Positions 62,161 to 64,000 of a stretch of DNA of 64,000 bases are shown here, piece after piece. The stretch comes from Phorcus lineatus (lineage: Eukaryota > Mollusca > Gastropoda > Trochida > Trochidae): contig OV121089.1 in assembly GCA_921293015.1 (NCBI GenBank), positions 39,604,520 through 39,668,519 on the forward strand. The letters run 5' to 3'. Every line of letters begins with the position of its first letter. Position 1 is the first letter of the stretch. The translations under genes and the position numbers were made by a program. The notes beneath the pieces were generated by a model, which worked only from the letters and a program-made list of their open reading frames with translations, searched no databases and was not told the origin of the DNA.

Positions 62161-62640
62161 AACTTTAAAGAGCCACTCTGTGAGTTATTAGAGTCACATA
62201 TGACAAACTTGATCATTGGTTTCATTTTACAGCAAAGTATTGACTGTAACAAAAAATATACTTTTTAAAGCTTATTCTTTTATTTACAGTGACAATATGA
62301 AGGTAGAACGTCGCAATTATGATCGAAAACCGGACAGTGGCCCGCGTCAAAAAGTCACACGTAATTTTGGAGACTTATCTAAAATAGCCAGGAAGGCAGT
62401 TAGGAGTTGATAGTGTTTGTTAGGTTATATAACTAGTATCCATGTATATTGGCCGAGGTATCTACACCTATGTGCATTTATAAGGGTGTACTCAAATTTT
62501 CATGGAAAACCAGTATTTTTCATATATATATTTTGGACATGAAAAGTTAAGATGTTTTGTTTTAAATCACCACATATGACATTTAGGTTTGTATCAAAGG
62601 TAAATAACTTTGTTATGAAAATCACGGAGTGGCTCTTTAA
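62161..62640 (+). mobile_element. TTAA-flanked inverted-repeat element, non-autonomous
   Basis: The ends are AGAGCCACTCTGTGA and TCACGGAGTGGCTCT: 15-bp terminal inverted repeats with one mismatch, flanked on both sides by TTAA (62165-62168 and 62637-62640). TTAA target duplications are known for piggyBac and Kolobok transposons. The ~0.47-kb element lacks a transposase and is MITE-like. The interior holds GATCGAAAACCGGACAGTGG (62321-62340), a box also seen in the diverged copy at 47554 and in the repeats at 47071 and 47239. Confidence 0.85.
62297..62410 (+). pseudogene. Short open frame inside the TTAA-type element
   Basis: A 37-residue frame from ATG (62297) to TGA, preceded by TTTATTTACAG, which resembles a splice acceptor. 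It begins MKVERRNYDRKPDSG. The diverged element at 47554, read in reverse, gives a related start (MKVEGRDYDRKPDSG) before early stops. The protein is unknown. It could be an exon remnant captured by the element, or just conserved DNA that happens to be open. Confidence 0.2.
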
Positions 62641-64000
62641 GAATGTCATGTAACCTTGCATTATATCATGAATAGCTCGTTACTAGCAGTATTGAAATTT
62701 AGCTCAAGACTGGTTACGTAATGGAAAGACACCATTGTTAACACACTGTTATGATTTTTGATGTGGCTGTCTCAAATCTCAAGCAAATGATATTTTCTCT
62801 TTTCTGTGATAATTGAAAAACAGCCATATAAATGTTAAGAAGTTGACCTGCTAAACACTTGTAATAACATTTTGATCTTTTTTTTGGTCTAACCATAGAT
62901 TAGTTTCCAAAATTTAGTTAATGTCATTGGTGCAAGCCTTTATTTCTCAGGTTTTCCGTCATTAATGACAACTGCAACCTGCTTATTGTCTTACTGTACT
63001 GAACTAATAATATCTACTACATTAATACTGATTTCAGAAACAAGCAATTCTTTTCAATAAAATAACGCTATATGAAAAGTGTGACATATTAGATCCCAAC
63101 AACATGATTCCTTTAAAAATATTTGTACATGTTTGAACAGCTTGATAAGATTATGGCTTTGCATATAAGTTATTTCTAAAGTTTGTTTGTGTTTAGGTAA
63201 AAAAAGTAAATTTTGAAGGACTGAAAAATGTAATGTAACTCAACTACTAGCAATATTATCATTTTTTTAAAGTCTGATAACCAAAAGGGCAGTCAACATT
63301 GTTAACACACTCAATTCAATTTAGAGATTAAAGTGCAACTCCCGCTTGATTTTGCTCCCAATTTTCTGTTTGTATACCTATCCTTCACATCTGCAAATAA
63401 ATATTACACATGAAAAACACATGAAAGACTTTGAAAGCCATCCATATCATTATACTTTAGAAACTCCAATGAAGGATCAGGAAATCGTAAAAGAAATTGA
63501 AAACCTATGTCACTGTTTTCATGTATCTGCCATCTTACTTAACGGAAAAGACCGGAAAAAAACTTGATTTTGGTCGATGGAATGTGTAATGTCACCTGTT
63601 TAAAAAAGATAGCCCTTGTTGTATCTTTACACTGTCAGACATTGAAATAGCGCGCATTGTAGGCATACCATTCGACAAATTCATATATAAGTGGCCAGAT
63701 CTCTTTTTCAGTTGTTGACACAACAGTAACATGGAAAAAAACAAAACAATGACAATAAAGTTGAATAAATGTTTATTATCGGAAGTGCGTCTCTTCAAAT
63801 TTAACTAGAAGACTTATCAGTACTTATTTTAGTCTTTACAAATACCCTAAGCAATGTTTGGTAAGATGATGATTAAAACAAATATCTGTTATGTTACTGT
63901 TTTTGTTGTTGTTTGAGTTAGCAAAATACCGCTCATTTACGCAAGGCAACTTGCATGTACATGCATCATACATGAGTGTGAAATAATGAGATGGACAGGT
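62641..64000. other. Unshared AT-rich DNA
   Basis: No recognisable gene or repeat family. A loose direct similarity (ACTAGCA.TATT..., then CATTGTTAACACACT) occurs near 62680-62745 and 63245-63310. One weak frame is listed separately. Confidence 0.5.
63421..63567 (+). CDS. Weak 48-residue open frame, possible exon
   Basis: From ATG at 63421 to TGA at 63565. Polar, acidic/basic composition (MKDFESHPYHYTLETPMKDQ, then EIVKEIENLCHC) looks more protein-like than the other frames. The frame is open upstream to about 63346 without an ATG. No domain is recognised, and no splice context is evident. Confidence 0.15.
   Translation: MKDFESHPYHYTLETPMKDQEIVKEIENLCHCFHVSAILLNGKDRKKT

Overview
The window is non-coding eukaryotic DNA, most likely from a metazoan. 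It is AT-rich, has long (ATT)n and poly-T tracts, many kilobase-scale tandem repeats, a TTAA-flanked inverted-repeat element, and no dense open reading frames. I recognise no protein-coding gene, rRNA or tRNA. Nearly all short open frames need TTG or GTG starts, or recur only because they lie in repeats. I cannot name the species. The organisation (mobile units with internal core repeats and a CTGA microsatellite) recalls elements described in bivalves and other marine invertebrates, but that is inference.

Region 1 (about 1-46020) is one large head-to-tail repeat domain. It is built from two interchangeable unit classes, all in the same orientation. Class X (about 1.28 kb, with longer variants) holds three diverged copies of a TTAACATGGG-containing module. 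Class Y (about 1.56 kb) shares the left part of X but has its own middle: about 167-bp core repeats, a CTGA-rich microsatellite, a TATA-like stretch and a conserved 3' segment. Every complete unit ends in the hairpin GTCGCTTGCGAC followed by TATATT; I count 28 such ends. Next come (ATT)n, poly-T and the start of the next unit (ATTCCACCGATTTTG or a variant). Order: X-Y-X-Y (3008-bp dimer), X, Y, X, three Y (1824-bp period, with a trapped 144-bp spacer), X, nine near-identical Y (exact 1564-bp period, 17268-31343), X, chimeric Y, X, X, Y, Y, X, X, then a degenerate X-like tail. Some junctions carry one to three copies of a 28-29-bp near-perfect palindrome (AAGGATTCAGCA...TGCTGAATCCTT) with its own tail.

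Region 2 (about 46020-51000) is single-copy-looking AT-rich DNA. It holds a strong hairpin, a solo palindrome tail, an internally duplicated segment, a diverged TTAA-type inverted-repeat element and a possible promoter region.

Region 3 starts with a 200-base run of N (51001-51200) and 444 bp of unshared DNA. Then 51762-59896 repeats 42866-51000 at a constant offset of 8896 bp; I found no difference, homopolymers included. This is either a very recent duplication or two assembled versions of one locus.

Region 4 (59897-64000) is unshared AT-rich DNA with one intact TTAA-flanked element (62161-62640) and a few weak open frames.

The most interesting content is the hairpin-ended mobile-satellite family. 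Its fixed ends, variable middles and tandem arrays fit rolling-circle (Helitron/Helentron-type) non-autonomous elements, with the short palindrome as a possible end-only derivative.
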